Assembly (NCBI GenBank): GCA_030549775.1
Contig: CM060174.1
Coordinates: 15,549,193-15,613,192, forward strand
Source of the DNA: Tamarix chinensis
Lineage: Eukaryota > Streptophyta > Magnoliopsida > Caryophyllales > Tamaricaceae
Direction of reading: 5' to 3'
DNA: 64,000 nucleotides
The position numbers and the translations under genes are program-made. Positions 47,545-60,308 of the stretch are shown here, piece by piece. Under the pieces are notes generated by a model, which saw only the letters and a program-made list of their open reading frames with translations, had not been told where the DNA came from and did not search any database. Within the stretch, counting starts at the first letter, position 1, and each line of letters starts with the position of its first letter.

Positions 47545-50500
47545 TGTAACACTCCTATTTTTCATTATCGAAAAATTTTGTTTTAAAATAGTGCGGGAGT
47601 GTAAAATACTAAATACACCTAGAGAAAATGGAATGTTATTACTATACCTAACATAGGATAGACGCCAGCTGCTCATCCCATATTAGATACAAGGATAAAA
47701 CCAAACCAACCAATTTAAAGCATAGTGCAAAAGATAAAATACATAAATATTTAAAAGAAACATTTATAACATAGGACCTTGATGACCCCTAACATAGTCA
47801 AATATGGGAAGAATTATTAAATAAGAATATAGGGCTATTATAGTAGAAACCAGATAGGGTGTGAATCCAAAACTATGGTATGCCACAAACCCCACAAAAC
47901 CTCCGGATGTCCACGCTTTCAAGCTCCAAACCCAAGATGGGGTAGGCCCACTACTGGTCATCCCTAAATACTTGCACATGGCCTTCTTCTTGTGGGAATC
48001 ATGTCATGGACCAAGCAAATGAGTATATCAGTACGCTACATACTGTGTAGGCTAAGTTACCTGCTCAATAGAAGTTACAAGCATACAAGGTTCTATCATG
48101 TCATGGAAATCATACTTAACATGTGTCATGCCAATGCCATATAATTAAGTGCACCTACTTTATCATGATAAGATAATACATTAGGATTTATTATCATGCA
48201 TAATTTAGACAACTAAGAATGTATCATGCTCATTTTCATAGTATAATATCATAGATAGTCACACACTTATACTAGGCAGATTATCCAAATGAACAATAGG
48301 GTTTATTTTCCCACTTGCTCAATCAATTAGGTTATACCATTTATTGTCCATATATATATATAGGTCCTCACCCAGTCATTCATTCCAACCATTATCCATT
48401 TATTCATTTAAATAATTATCCAAGTATTCATTTAAATCATTATCCAAGTATGCATTCTAACTTTTACCATTATCATCATCATCCAGTCATCATTCCAATC
48501 ATTATCTAGTTATTCATCATTGAGCGATGGATTATGCACCACCCCATGGTCTCATATACCATGGAAACTTATCCAAACCAAGGAATATAAAGTCCAGGCC
48601 AAAGCCAATAACCACAATGAACATAATTCCAGGCCGAAGCTAACCACAATGGACATAAGTTTAGGTTGAAGCCAACCACTGAGGTAATAAGACCCTTTAG
48701 TATTGATACCCCCTATAACATCATTAGTGTCTAGAGTAGATAAGGCACCGGGACCTACTAGGATCCCGTCTGAAGGTACCAATAAAAGCCCAAAGGTAGA
48801 CTAAACCCTAATAACTAATTGAGGATCTGGTAACCCAGACCCATACACAACTCGATTGTCTTTCCCTTTATATGATTAGTACATTATTCATGAGGTTACT
48901 TGATCACACAAGGCTCACACAACGAGTAAGTAGGGCATTAGCATAGTTTTTCTATATTAATCCTTTCCATCCCTAGTCATGTGTGGGATTTTAATTTATG
49001 CTTGTTCAATATTAATCATACCCATTGTATTATTCCATCCAAGCACATTCCTTATTTCACCAACCTATTTCTCAAGAATCATCACATTTCATATGTGGTA
49101 CACCCATTAGGCCCTTTCAACACACATTGAGTGTGTCATGAATCATGGTCCATTTAATCCATTCATTAGATCATTAATCTATAGTAATATATGTATTTTA
49201 TCCCTTAAATAGTCATATAACAATCCCATGTATAGTTTCAAAGCATATCCGAACCGAGAAGAACAAAATCACACAAACCAGCCGATTGGTCTGGCCCAAC
49301 TAGTTGATCGGTTGCACCAACCATTCAATCGATTCGGGCTATCCAGTCGATTAGTTTAAATCAACTGGACTAGACTTCCCTCAAAGTGTTAGTTCGGTTT
49401 GATCAAACTAGTCAACTGTTCATAGACCAGTTGATTAGTTTTACCCAACCAGCCAATGGGCTTAAGTAGAGAGCAAGACCAAGGTCTTTGTAGGCCTACC
49501 AATTATTGGGTTGGGTCAACCAGTCGACCGTTCTAGGAACCAGTCAATTGGTTTAACCTAACAAGTCCATTGGTTTTCCCTCCAACAACACAAACTAGTT
49601 ATTTTCCTACAGGTCATGCTTATAATTCTTTATCATACCACATTGAAACATGTTCTAAAATCACATAACACATTTTTAGATTACATTAGTTGTATATTTC
49701 ACCATTAATCATCATAGCCTAGCCTTTCCTTAAGTTTCACACTTTTCAATAAAAATGTCCAGCCTAGCCATTCATTACAATTTCTATAAGCTATATACTC
49801 ATGTGAACATGTGACATTAAACTTAAGGAGTCTATAACAATTAATTTTATTCATAAACCATTTCATAAGTAATAATGACTTACTTGATGTAGGAAAACTC
49901 TCCTTAAACAGGAACACCCAACCTATGAAATCCTTAACTTTCAAAACCTTAAAAACAACAAGTTTAACATAGAAATTCACGAATAAATTTTATAAATTTG
50001 AACTTAAATTAGAAAGGGAAGAATGAACATATCATAGTAAAGGAAAATAGAGGGTAACTAAGTTGAACCACTCAACCTTTTTGCTAAATCTAACTCTTTC
50101 TTTCTTAACAATTAAAATAAGGAGCTAGAGAAAGGATTATAAGAGTAGAAGAATTTGAATGTAAAGCTCAAAGTGAAGAGGGAGAATGTGAATGATAAAG
50201 AGTTAAATTATTTTGATATTCGAAAGAAAGGTGAGTAGAAGGGGTTATTAGGGTTATTTAAAGGCAACAAAGCTATATAAATCACAAGTGTGGTCCTAAA
50301 CAAATCAAAAAACCTAATTCTTACCGCTTGAATCCAAGTTAAATGGACAAATTTTGTCTAAGATGCACTAACGTATCCTCCAGAGTTGAAATGGTGATTC
50401 CGGAGGAGTGCATGTCAATTGGTCTAGCAATGCAATATATAAGAGGGGGAATTGATGTTCAGTGTGAAAGGAATCTCCTTGCTAATTAGAATCAAGTCTG

Positions 50501-51000
50501 AGATTGAAGTAATGATCCTAGAAATTTATAGAGGAGAGAGGTGGAAGAAGATAAAGTTGAGGTTATCTCTTCCCTTAATTGTCCTAGTCCACTCCTTAGA
50601 TCGATCAAAGGTATTATTTTTGGGCTAAATACATCATGAAAGATGTTAAGAATCTTTTAGGAATAATTTGTTTTGGGTTAGTAAGGTTCCATTTTAGTAT
50701 AATAAATTTTTCAAAAAAATTGAGTTTTAAAAACATACTCAGCTCGACAAGTTAATTGATCGGTTTGTCCTACCACTCGACTGTTCTACAAACCAATTGA
50801 TCGGTTGCCCCTAATTGATCAATTTGGTTAACTAAAAACCATTTTGATGAAACAACAAACCAATCGATCTATATATGGAACCGATCAATTGGTCTGCCTG
50901 AAAACTTGCTTAATTTAGTTTTCCGACCTTATTTCAAATCTAATTTTACCTCAAATCCAATCATTGTTTCAAATAAAAAAGATGGGGATATTATAGTAAG
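47540..51000 (-). mobile_element. 3.45 kb LTR-like element, near-perfect TSD
   Basis: The body is 47545-50995, from tgtaacactccta to gatggggatattata (terminal CA eroded to TA). Flanking 5 bp repeats are gtgag (47540-47544) and gtaag (50996-51000), one mismatch. It has no coding region. It carries clusters of 'accagtcgatcggtt' and 'caattggtttaacc' motifs at about 49240-49580 and 50740-50920, shared with the element at 56215-59690. Probably a solo LTR. Confidence 0.6.
49240..49580. repeat. Cluster of 'cgatTGGTT'-type palindromic motifs
   Basis: About ten imperfect copies of half-palindromic words such as ccagtcgattag, gttgatcggttg, ccattcaatcgattcgg and ccagtcgaccgttc are spaced roughly every 25-40 bp. 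Confidence 0.7.
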
Positions 51001-52259
51001 TCAGTGTAATGCCTGGAAGACTCGGCAATAGGTTTTTCCCTCTAACCTATCTAGAGGTATAAAAAATCTTATTAACTGTCCTCTAGGTTCAACGTCTACC
51101 ATCAGGATCACCAAGAGAAAAGTATCATTGCTAAAAGGTTGTTTTTAATAGTGCATAAAAGTCACCAGTTCCTAGATAGTGTTGTTATAAAGTATATTTA
51201 AACACAGTTGATACTAAACTATCATTGTGAAATATCTAAGAACTATAAGAATGGTACACTATACTAATAAAATAAAGAAATAAAAATGGGTCCATGTACC
51301 GATGTATATAAAAAAAAAAGACAATGGGTGTAGGGTTTAAAGAGAATGGTCTTAAACCCATTGTAGTAGAGTCTCGATATAGATAAAAATACAATGGTCA
51401 TAAACCCATTATTGTAGAGTCTCAAAGGCATATAAAAAAATCATGGGTAATTTAATAAAGAAAATTGTTCTAAAATCTTTATAGAAGAGGATAAACACAA
51501 TGGCAAAGTAATATCTTCTACAATGATGTCTTATGCATTTTGACTATTAGCCAAACAATAAAATATACCTCACAACTCCTTACCACAGTAACCATCCATT
51601 TTCTTCTTCATCATTTGCTGTGATAGTCATCCAAGACCTCCATATTGCATGCGACATTCAACCTAAGATGGCATTTCCACAATGACAGTCATCGTCCTGA
51701 CCACCACAATTGTTACAAACTTAAATCACCATCCTCATACCAATGATTTTGATTCATTGCCATCATTATTCCCCATGCCCTTCATCCTCAAGCGATTGTA
51801 TTTCTTGGTTAATTCTAGTCATGATTGTTTCTTGTTTTAATGTAATTATCTCTTATGCGTTGTGTTCTTAATTTATTTCTTAGGCTTAATTAGTTAGGGT
51901 TTAATTTAATTTGAGGGTAGGGTTTAATTTTGTTTGTTATATAAATAATACTAGTGAATTTTCTTTGTGTTGGTGGAACAACAAAATTCGTTGTTGGTGG
52001 TTTAAGTTTAGAATTGAGGAAAGTAGACCATTATTCATTAATTTGCAATGGTTTATTTAAACAACATGAATAACTATGTTTTCTTGATACCTTAATGTTG
52101 CTAGCAAGTTGTTGTGGATAAATATGTTGGTTTTCTCAACACCTCCACTTGGACTAAAGTTGATATGAATCTCCAAAATTTATATTTAATTAATTCTGCT
52201 AATTGTTATAAATCATTTTGTGCTTATAATTGTTTTTCTTATTGCGTGCTTGATTAGGG
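51001..52259. other. AT-rich non-coding stretch
   Basis: No gene was recognised. Between about 51320 and 51425 'ggtcttaaacccattgtagt' and 'ggtcataaacccattattgt' form a short direct repeat with 'agagtctc'. The repeat may be a subterminal region of a DNA transposon, but no ends were found. Confidence 0.3.
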
Positions 52260-53009
52260 AAATTAATGCAGCACATGGAGAATGGACTTAAAGTTTGCTG
52301 TAGTTGCTGAGGATTTGTTGCAGAAATTTATTTTAAGTTAGGGAATTCCATGTGATGCATTCGTCGGCAAAATTGGCTAATGGAGATTAAGTTGGCTGTA
52401 TGACCTGCCACCCAACCCATAATTAAATGGGTTAGTTGGACTGTGGGTTAATCATCCCTTAGTAACCATGATTAGCTAAATTATTTTTAGCTGATGGGAA
52501 TTAATTGTATTAATTCTTTCCTTGTATTTTGGGGCATGTAAGCTTGTAATTCTTTTTGGCTGTTTTTGTTTGATCCAGCCGCCGACCTTTATTTTATTTC
52601 GGCTGATTGTTTGGGCTGGAATCTTGGGCTGAGCGTATATGTATTTGATAGGCCTACGATGTGTATTTTGTACGTCCCTTGCTGTATTTGTACGCCATAT
52701 AAATATGGCCTAATACGGTATTCACCGACACTTTTTGGTCGAATGAAAATTTAGTCTGGAACTTTCTCTGTTCAGCTCTCTCTCTCGACTCTCTCTCGCT
52801 CTCTCTTGCGATCTTCTCGCTCGCATTCTTCTGATTCTTCTCTTCGATCTGTTCTTGATCTTTCTTACTTCTCAACTCCAGCAGCCATTGTAATACTGCG
52901 CTCTGAGTTCTTAGATCTTCCTTTGGAGAAATCCTTAGGTTAATCTCGACGAATCGAACCCCGCGCTCGATTATACTTCGATCCGAATTTTTTTTGAGAA
53001 ACCCTTACA
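52260..53009 (+). mobile_element. Probable solo or partial LTR with promoter-like core
   Basis: A TATA motif ccatataaatatgg (52692-52705) is followed by a CT-rich leader of tctctctcgactctctctcg type (52770-52870). The end is 'gagaaacccttaca' at 53009, the layout of a plant retrotransposon LTR. The left boundary is uncertain and no target duplication was found. A host promoter plus 5' UTR is the alternative, but no coding exon follows. Confidence 0.4.
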
Positions 53010-53485
53010 GGTTTCCATCAAAAGTATTTTGGCTGATAATAACATGAAGTTAAATTTAGAAATTTGACCTATACTAAAGTATTTTGGTCAACAAATATCG
53101 TTGTTCAACTTCATTTCTTTAATGTTTCTAATTTTTTTTGTCATATTGCTCTAGACATTCTTTAGTGTCTTTATACTACATCAATCATCCCAAATGTGGT
53201 AGAGTAGCATGCGTTTATAAAGCTTAAACATAGTGGGGAGAGCCCTTTATTTGGTAACCCACCATACATTTGATTTATTTGAACCATACAGTCCTAGATC
53301 TATCATAATTAGCTTCCCTCTCTAATTCTTAGTTGTGAAACCAACATCAATCCATTCATTCCTTCACATTTCACAATGACATATACACATATAGAATAGT
53401 GTAATAGAGATGTAGTATTAAATTTATTTTCTTATTCTCAAACATGTATATGCATGTATGTTTATATGGGTATGGTCACAGTAAC
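53010..53485. other. Non-coding spacer
   Basis: AT-rich with no recognised feature. Confidence 0.3.
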
Positions 53486-54170
53486 TGTAATACTCCAATT
53501 TTTACCTAAACCTAATCCTGAGTGATTAACATTGTAACCTAATTCTAATATTGAAAAATTAATATTTCTACCTTACACTAACTCCCTAACCCTAAATCTT
53601 AGCATAATCCTAGTTGATCGATAATTAAATTATCTTAATACCCTAATCTAAACTATTATAACCTAATTCTAATTCTAAAACCAAACATAATATCTTTTCC
53701 TCTTTCTTTTTTCTTTTCTCTTATCCTTTTTCTTTTTCCTTCTTTTTTTTTCTCCTTATTGGCCAACCAACCCCCATGTTCCTCTCTTCTCCCCTTCTTC
53801 TTGCGTGAAACATTGCCCTTAAATAATGCCTACTACGCCCCCATCCCTTGAAAGGAACTCCATACCCCATCAACACTTCAAATCCTAGATCCTATGTCTG
53901 TGGGTTGGGTTGAAAATTTTAGCCTAATTGTACCCTTCTCTTTCCCTCTCTCTACGTACATGTATGTGTATATATGTCACACAATAAATGACCTCAACGT
54001 CCTTATTTCTCCCTTGATTTTTCTATCAGAACCGACCACCACCAAATACCATCTTCTCCTTCCTTTCCTCCTTCTCACTGTTCCCAAAACAAACATTGAA
54101 ACACCCCTTCAACGTCATCTTGAAGCTCCACCCCCACCATTAGTGATTGGTGTGTGTTCGGTTCAATAAT
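53486..54170 (+). mobile_element. Left part of a long LTR-like element
   Basis: Starts tgtaatactccaattttta at 53486. It continues with 'cctaatcctgagtgattaac' and a long pyrimidine-rich stretch (53690-53830), as in the left parts of the elements at 3413 and 28759. The rest of the element is missing. The frame 53894-54169 is low-complexity and not called as a gene. Confidence 0.5.
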
Positions 54171-55205
54171 GCTTGATAGGGTAATGAAATAAATTCAGCA
54201 CAACATAATTATGCAAATATACAACTTCAAAACTCTTTTCATTTAAGTTAATAAGTAGCTATATTATCTAGCATCCATGCAAGCCATGAAAGCTCTAAAC
54301 ACCCACATGAATATGGATTCATTTGGCTGCAATATGGATCTACAAAATCCATCCCATAACTGGCTCCATTTACACTCAACCAAGCCACCACCTTATCCAC
54401 ATCCATATTTCACATATTTTCGACCGAAGCATGACTTGAATTGCCACCCATATTTTGTGAAAGAATTAGGGACATTGGGAAGGTGATTATGGGAACTTCA
54501 AATCCCACTAAAGTTGGCTTACTTTAAGGAAAATCAACCTCCATTCTTGGCAGAAACAAGCAACAACCATCGAGTGGACTACACCTCTTTTCTGATTTCC
54601 TTTACTAGCTAAACTTAATTAAAGCATGTTGTTAGAATTTCCTAATATGTAATTTACATTTCCTAAGCCAGGTCATAGGATGTAATGATAGCCATCTAGT
54701 GATGGATGGCTAGTAGTGCCGAAATACAATAAGCACTAGCTGATTGGAGTATTGTAAACCTTAATTAGCTTAAATTAGTATCAACCATGGGTGAGGGTGT
54801 AACCAATCTAACCATCATAGTTAGATTCTGCTTGTAACTCCTAGGAGTCGACTAATAATCTTAAATAGAGTGGAATAGGCTGCAATAAAGGCATAATATA
54901 TGTTAAAATAACCTCCAAGTTGTCGAGAACCAAACCTCTCAACACTAAGGTGTAGTCTTGAGTATTAAATTTTGCACCATTTAGGCTAATTATTGAAACC
55001 TTAGTTGGTTGATGCAAGTAATTGGTGTTGAAGGTCTCAAAATGAAGTTATCCTTTCAAATTCTCCTCCCTTCTCTCCATTATATTTCAAATTTTTTGTC
55101 GAAAACTCTACATTTTCAACAATAATACTTAGCATGGTTCTATTTGCTTAGCATTATGCATCAATTCTTACAGGGGAGTATTATAAATATCAGAAGATAT
55201 ACATC
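54171..55205. other. Non-coding stretch with possible LTR pieces
   Basis: The 69-codon frame at 54277-54486 (MQAMKALNTHMNMDSFG) has no recognised family. From 54629, 'tgttgttagaatttcctaat' may start an eroded copia-type LTR with a promoter-like 'tcttaaatagagtgg' at 54858. No matching end was identified. Confidence 0.25.
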
Positions 55206-55540
55206 CAAGGGGAAGTGTTGTAAATATCCTATTTATATATTATGGTTGTACAATTTATGAATGTGTATTGTATTAAACCCTAGGTTTAATACTCATATTA
55301 TTACCATAAGTTGTAAAAAAAATTTCATTATAAATCTACCCCTCCACCTCCTTTCATATTATCTAACTCATTCTCATTATGAATGCAGTAATAATGTGTA
55401 TTATATATGTGAGATATTATGAATTGGAAGTGTAAGAGAGACCTCATATGTATCAATGAGAATAAGAAGTTACATTCAATCTTGCTCTCTATATTTTATC
55501 TCTCTCTCTCTCTCTTTGAGTATATCAATATTAAAAAAAA
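55206..55540 (+). mobile_element. Probable copia-type LTR
   Basis: The purine tract 'ccaaggggaag' is immediately followed by tgttgtaaatatcc at about 55217, a polypurine-tract and LTR-start arrangement. A TATA-like 'cattataaatctacccctcc' lies at 55325-55345 and a CT run (tctctctctctctctc, near 55500) near the right end. No second LTR or coding region is adjacent; the right boundary is approximate. Confidence 0.4.
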
Positions 55541-55864
55541 AGTATGTGTATTTATAATGTGATTATGTTAGATGATGTGGTGATTATTTCAACTATTATA
55601 TTGATTATATATGTTGTATTTTTACTATTCATATGTTAAAAATAATGCTTCTTTTTTTTTTTTATCGTAGAAGTCAGGTACATCTAGCTACATAGAATCC
55701 ATTAAGTATTGTATATATACTATGCAAAATGACATTTATGATGTGTAAATAATATGGTGTACAATTTTAATTTAGTTACTTTATATATTAGATTGATTAC
55801 ATATCTTCTATTTGAAAGTAAGCCCGTATAATATTTTGTACTAGTTAAATTACCTAAAGATACT

Positions 55865-58800
55865 ATCATAACTAGGGATACAAACAAAGCAAATTTTATC
55901 CAAATCCTAATAAATATTTAAACAGATATGGATATAGATGTAGAAGATAAAAAATGGAAAAAAATACCTTTTGAGTTTAGGTACGAATAAGGGTAAGGAA
56001 TATGCATATTCATATTGGTACCCATTTATTGGATATATAATTACCCTTGATTTTAAAATAAATATAGTATGATATGAATATTAAAATAGCCATTTGGCTG
56101 GATCTTAGATAGATTTATTCATTAGATAATGGATTTTTTATTGGATAATATTCGTTAGATAATTTAACCTATAAACAAATTATCCGTCGAATAACGAATA
56201 ACTATTAGATTCATTGTAACACCCGCAATTTTTGGACTAGAAAATTTTATTTTTAAGACAATGAGGAAGCGACTAAAAATACTAGGAAATTTTACCGCGA
56301 CATCAATCATGAGAAAGATGTGATCATCACCTAATTCATGCCTGATGCAAGGCAAAAACGGACAAGGAATAAAAGAATGCATTTTCATAATCATAATAAT
56401 GTGAAAAATACAAAGAAATAAAGTTTAAAACTATATCATAGATAGGATGAACTTGAGAGTTTACAAAATCAAATATAGGAATCCAAGCCAAGAGTTTAAA
56501 TAATCGAAAATATAAAAACATCCCAAAGTAGTGGGAAAAATACTAATAAATGGTTAGCCTAACTCTTAGGCACAGTCATAAACCTCGAACCCTAAGCAAT
56601 ATCCCACTAATGAACCACGTCATCATCATTATTATACTCTAACTGAGAGTCGTATCCCTATAAATCGTCCTCTACTCCCTAGCCCAAAAGTCAGATCATC
56701 ACAATGACCACACAAGTGTAGTACCAATATGGTAAAGTACTGGTAAAACATACTACCTAAAACATAAAAGGCTCATGCAACACATTAAAGTCACATAATA
56801 GCATAGTGATATTGTCACGATACAACTTAAGTACAACATAGCATGCCTGCATGGAAGTACAGAATACTGTTATACATACGATGCATAAAATGTAAACCAT
56901 ATTATAATTCCTATTTTAGTGACCACACAATTTTTGATTAGTAAGATAGATTGCTTGACCACACCCAATTCTCCACCATGAATGAAAATCATGGACACAA
57001 GATAATCACAATGGGATACCACACCCATAACATAAAGTTAGGATACAATAAAGGGGCTTTCTTTAAGGATACCACTCCCACCACACATCGAGTGCATCTG
57101 CCATAAAGATCGGAATACCACACCTACCATACTTGGTCAAAGTACACCAAAAGGGCTTATACCGGGATACCTCCCACACCACACCTTGAATGTCTCCGCT
57201 GCGAGGGTTAAAAAGTTGGGATATCACACCTGTGTAAGCAATGGACAATATGACGTGTCAGTGGGCTTACACTGGGATATCTCACCCACTCGTATTGGAA
57301 ACTAATGCCATATTGGACTACTATAGTATAATCCTTTACCTCAAAGATATGCGCATATCCCCTACTGATTACAACCTAGTAGAGAAGGAAATATGTATTG
57401 AGTGAAAGACATAAGCCAAGGGCGACCCACCCACTAACTCCCGACAGCTATCCTAAGAGCTAAAGGAAAATGTTCGAATGAAATCTTAAACCATTAATTT
57501 ATGTATACTTGATATCACATATCGCACACAAGTCCACGTATAACTAAATTGGGTGTTTCCAAGTGATAACACCAAATAGAATTAAAATCCCATATTTAAA
57601 TAATAAAGTGTTTCCAAGTGATAACACCAAACACATCACAAGGCATTAAAGTGACCAATTAGGTGTTTAAAGATGACACCAAACTCAACATAAGGCATAA
57701 AAGCCACCTATTAGGTGTTTAAGTATAACACCAAACTTAAAATAAAGAAAGTTTTAAATACCATCATATTGGTTCACATTAACTTAGGTTAATCATGGTT
57801 GAAATCATAATTAAAATGTTTTAAATACAAGGAAGAATCAACACAAAAGGCCCAAGAAAAGCACAACAAATCATAACAAAAGAGTCTGCTTCCAGCCGAA
57901 ACAATCGATTGGTCCTCAAACCAGTCAACTAGTCTAGTAGCACTAGACCTGGACTAAAACAAAAACTAGAGCATCAGTTGACAGTTTTACCTCACTGGTT
58001 TACTATTCATGAGAACTATTCAATTGGTTTGGTCTAACCAGTCGATAAGTTTAAGTAGAGACCAAACAACCTTGGTCTGTAGGGACACTAGTCGATGGGT
58101 TTGACCAACCAATCGATTGTTCAATGAGATCATTTGATTGGTTTATCAAACCAATCGACTGTTCTCACGACCAACCGATCCAAAACTCCAAACCATTTGA
58201 CTACTCACAAAACCAGTCGACTCATTCGAGGAACCGATCAACTGGTGTGGGTAAAACACAACCCATACTTATGAAACACACACCAAAATTTACCACATTT
58301 TACCATATTAATCCTAGCATATTTCTATGTCAAAACACACATAAAAATACATTATTTACACATAGAATCACATGGACACATGGTGATATACACACTTAAT
58401 CAAATCATGGTCAACAACTAATTTCATGCTTAAAAATTAGGAATCTCACAACACTTCATATAAACACTAACACATGGAACCCAAAGCTCATACTATGGAA
58501 CACAATTAAATCATATTCATATAAACACTAACATATGGAACCCCAATATACCACATAAACCTTATTATGTTAAGGATAATAATGCTTTACCTTAACGCAA
58601 TTCTCTTAGCACAAAACTCTAATTGGATGGCCTATCTAGCAAAAATTTAATTCCTAAGAGAATAAAATTAAAACAATTAGAAATCCTCTTCAAAAACTTC
58701 ATTGAAACCAAGAAAATCAAATGAAGGAGAGAAACACAAAACACCACCTTTAGGTTTAAAATAGGGTGTTAAAAGAGAAGCTGAATTCTCCAACTTTTCT

Positions 58801-59816
58801 TAACCTTAATTTTTCCTTACTTAACGAAAGCAAGAGAGAACTAAAATCAAGATTGGAAGAAGAGAAAGAAACACAGTGCTTTCACAATTCAAAGGAGAAA
58901 AGCAAAGGAGATCTCTGTTTTCCTTAATAGAAGGAAGAAGAGAGGAAAAATGAAAAGGTGTTCACACTTAGTGAGATTTTCATAAGAAGAAGGGAGAAGA
59001 GAGCAAGAACACAAGTTTGGAATGACATTAGATCAGCAAAATGAGAGGCATATGAGCAATTGGTCGATATCCCTAAGGAAAAGGAGGGATGAGATAGGTG
59101 AGGTTGAGTGTGGGTAAGATGAGAAGTGAAGGATGACTTGATGGGGGTGGTAAGGGGTTGAGTGTAGTCAGAGATAGGTATGCAAGTGGGTTGACAAGTC
59201 AGGGGAGAGTCCCCAAAGTCAATAATCGCTGCCCCAGCTGCCAAAAGAGAGAAAGAGAGGTGAGGGAAAAAGGAGAAGGGAGGCTTGCCTACAAAAGAGG
59301 TATTTTGGAAAACTTTTCCTAATTAAATTCATGTTATGGTTCAATTAATATGAAAATAATATAAGAACTCTAAGACATGCTTATTAACATAATTGAATTC
59401 AAATACATTATTTTTATAATCATTGGAGAGAATTTCGGATCAAAATTAGAAACGGATATGAAATCGCAGGCAAACTAGTCGATCGGTTTAGGCAAACCAA
59501 TTGATTGGTTTTTCGAGAACAAGAATATAAATTTTCATAGCGCACCGGTTGATTGATTATGTAAATTAGTCGATTGATACGCTTGACATTCATATTTTTA
59601 TTAGAATTTCATGCCCATTTCAAAATCAAAGCTCATTTATTTTATACTATTCTAAATACAATTTGAAGGATTTTGAGACGATGTATTGCATTCATACATA
59701 AATGCGTTAGTAGATATTCGATTAAATATGGCGGCTATCAATTTTGATATCGGGTATGGATACGAATAAGAGATAACCTACTTCAAATCCAGTTTGTTTA
59801 CCTCCCTCATTACAAC
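55865..59816. mobile_element. Non-autonomous hAT-like element with nested LTR
   Basis: The element is 55873-59808. The left end tagggatacaaacaaag and the reverse complement of the right end (gagggaggtaaacaaac) are imperfect terminal inverted repeats. Flanking 8 bp sequences atcataac (55865-55872) and attacaac (59809-59816) agree at 6 of 8 positions. Subterminal parts carry repeated 'ggatatgg' and 'ggtacgaataagggta' words. After removing the nested element 56215-59690 only about 0.46 kb remains, with no transposase. Confidence 0.5.
56210..59695 (-). mobile_element. Nested 3476 bp LTR-like element, perfect TSD
   Basis: The body is 56215-59690, from tgtaacacccgcaattttt to gatgtattgca. Perfect 5 bp duplications ttcat lie at 56210-56214 and 59691-59695. 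No gag or pol is present. It shares 'cagtcgat(c/t)ggttt' clusters (57900-58250 and 59460-59580) and length with 47545-50995, so both belong to one family. It is inserted in a hAT-like element, which fixes the order of events. The right terminus lacks the ggggtgtt part of related elements. Confidence 0.75.
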
Positions 59817-60308
59817 TTAGAGAGACTATTCTAATTTAATAAAGATATTATTCTTATACCTTATTTATTAAAAGGTCGATTAACCTATGCAGGGAATTTT
59901 TTAATGTCAACTGATCTAATTTTATTTTTTTATTTATTTTGAATTTAACTAGAAACAGGAAGTTGTGTCTCAAAAATTGATACTACGAAAAATATGGTTA
60001 GAAATACCGGATGATTTTCGTAGGTTAGGGCCGAAGTATCGGAGGTGAGTGAATATGAAGCGGCCCATTTCCCATCGGTACCTGCACAGTGCTAACCTTT
60101 TCATAAGCCCTGTATTTCAAAGCTACGTCTCCCGCAAACTGGCCATCAATGAACACCAGCTGCTGACCACTCCAACAACAAGCGCAAGCACTTCCGGCGA
60201 AGACCATCGGTCGTTTTCCGCCACGACTGCCGCTTTGGAAACTTCTGTTGAACCCTCGGCCGCTCACAGCCACAATATCAACTATTCTTTTCTCTGTCAT
60301 TAAGAATT
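59817..60308. promoter_or_regulatory. Upstream region of the monooxygenase gene
   Basis: The half nearest the gene (60040-60300) is markedly less AT-rich than the surroundings. It holds overlapping frames on both strands (60049-60303 plus, 60025-60300 minus) with no recognised family. It probably contains promoter and 5' UTR. The transcription start is not visible. Confidence 0.35.

Noticed and set aside
47196..47552. 118-codon minus-strand frame
   Set aside because: The opposite strand gives recognisable gypsy-type transposon pieces in two frames, so this frame is likely a shadow.
60025..60300. Divergent minus-strand gene next to the monooxygenase
   Set aside because: Its ATG would lie less than 10 bp from the monooxygenase ATG, no family was recognised, and the region better fits promoter and 5' UTR.
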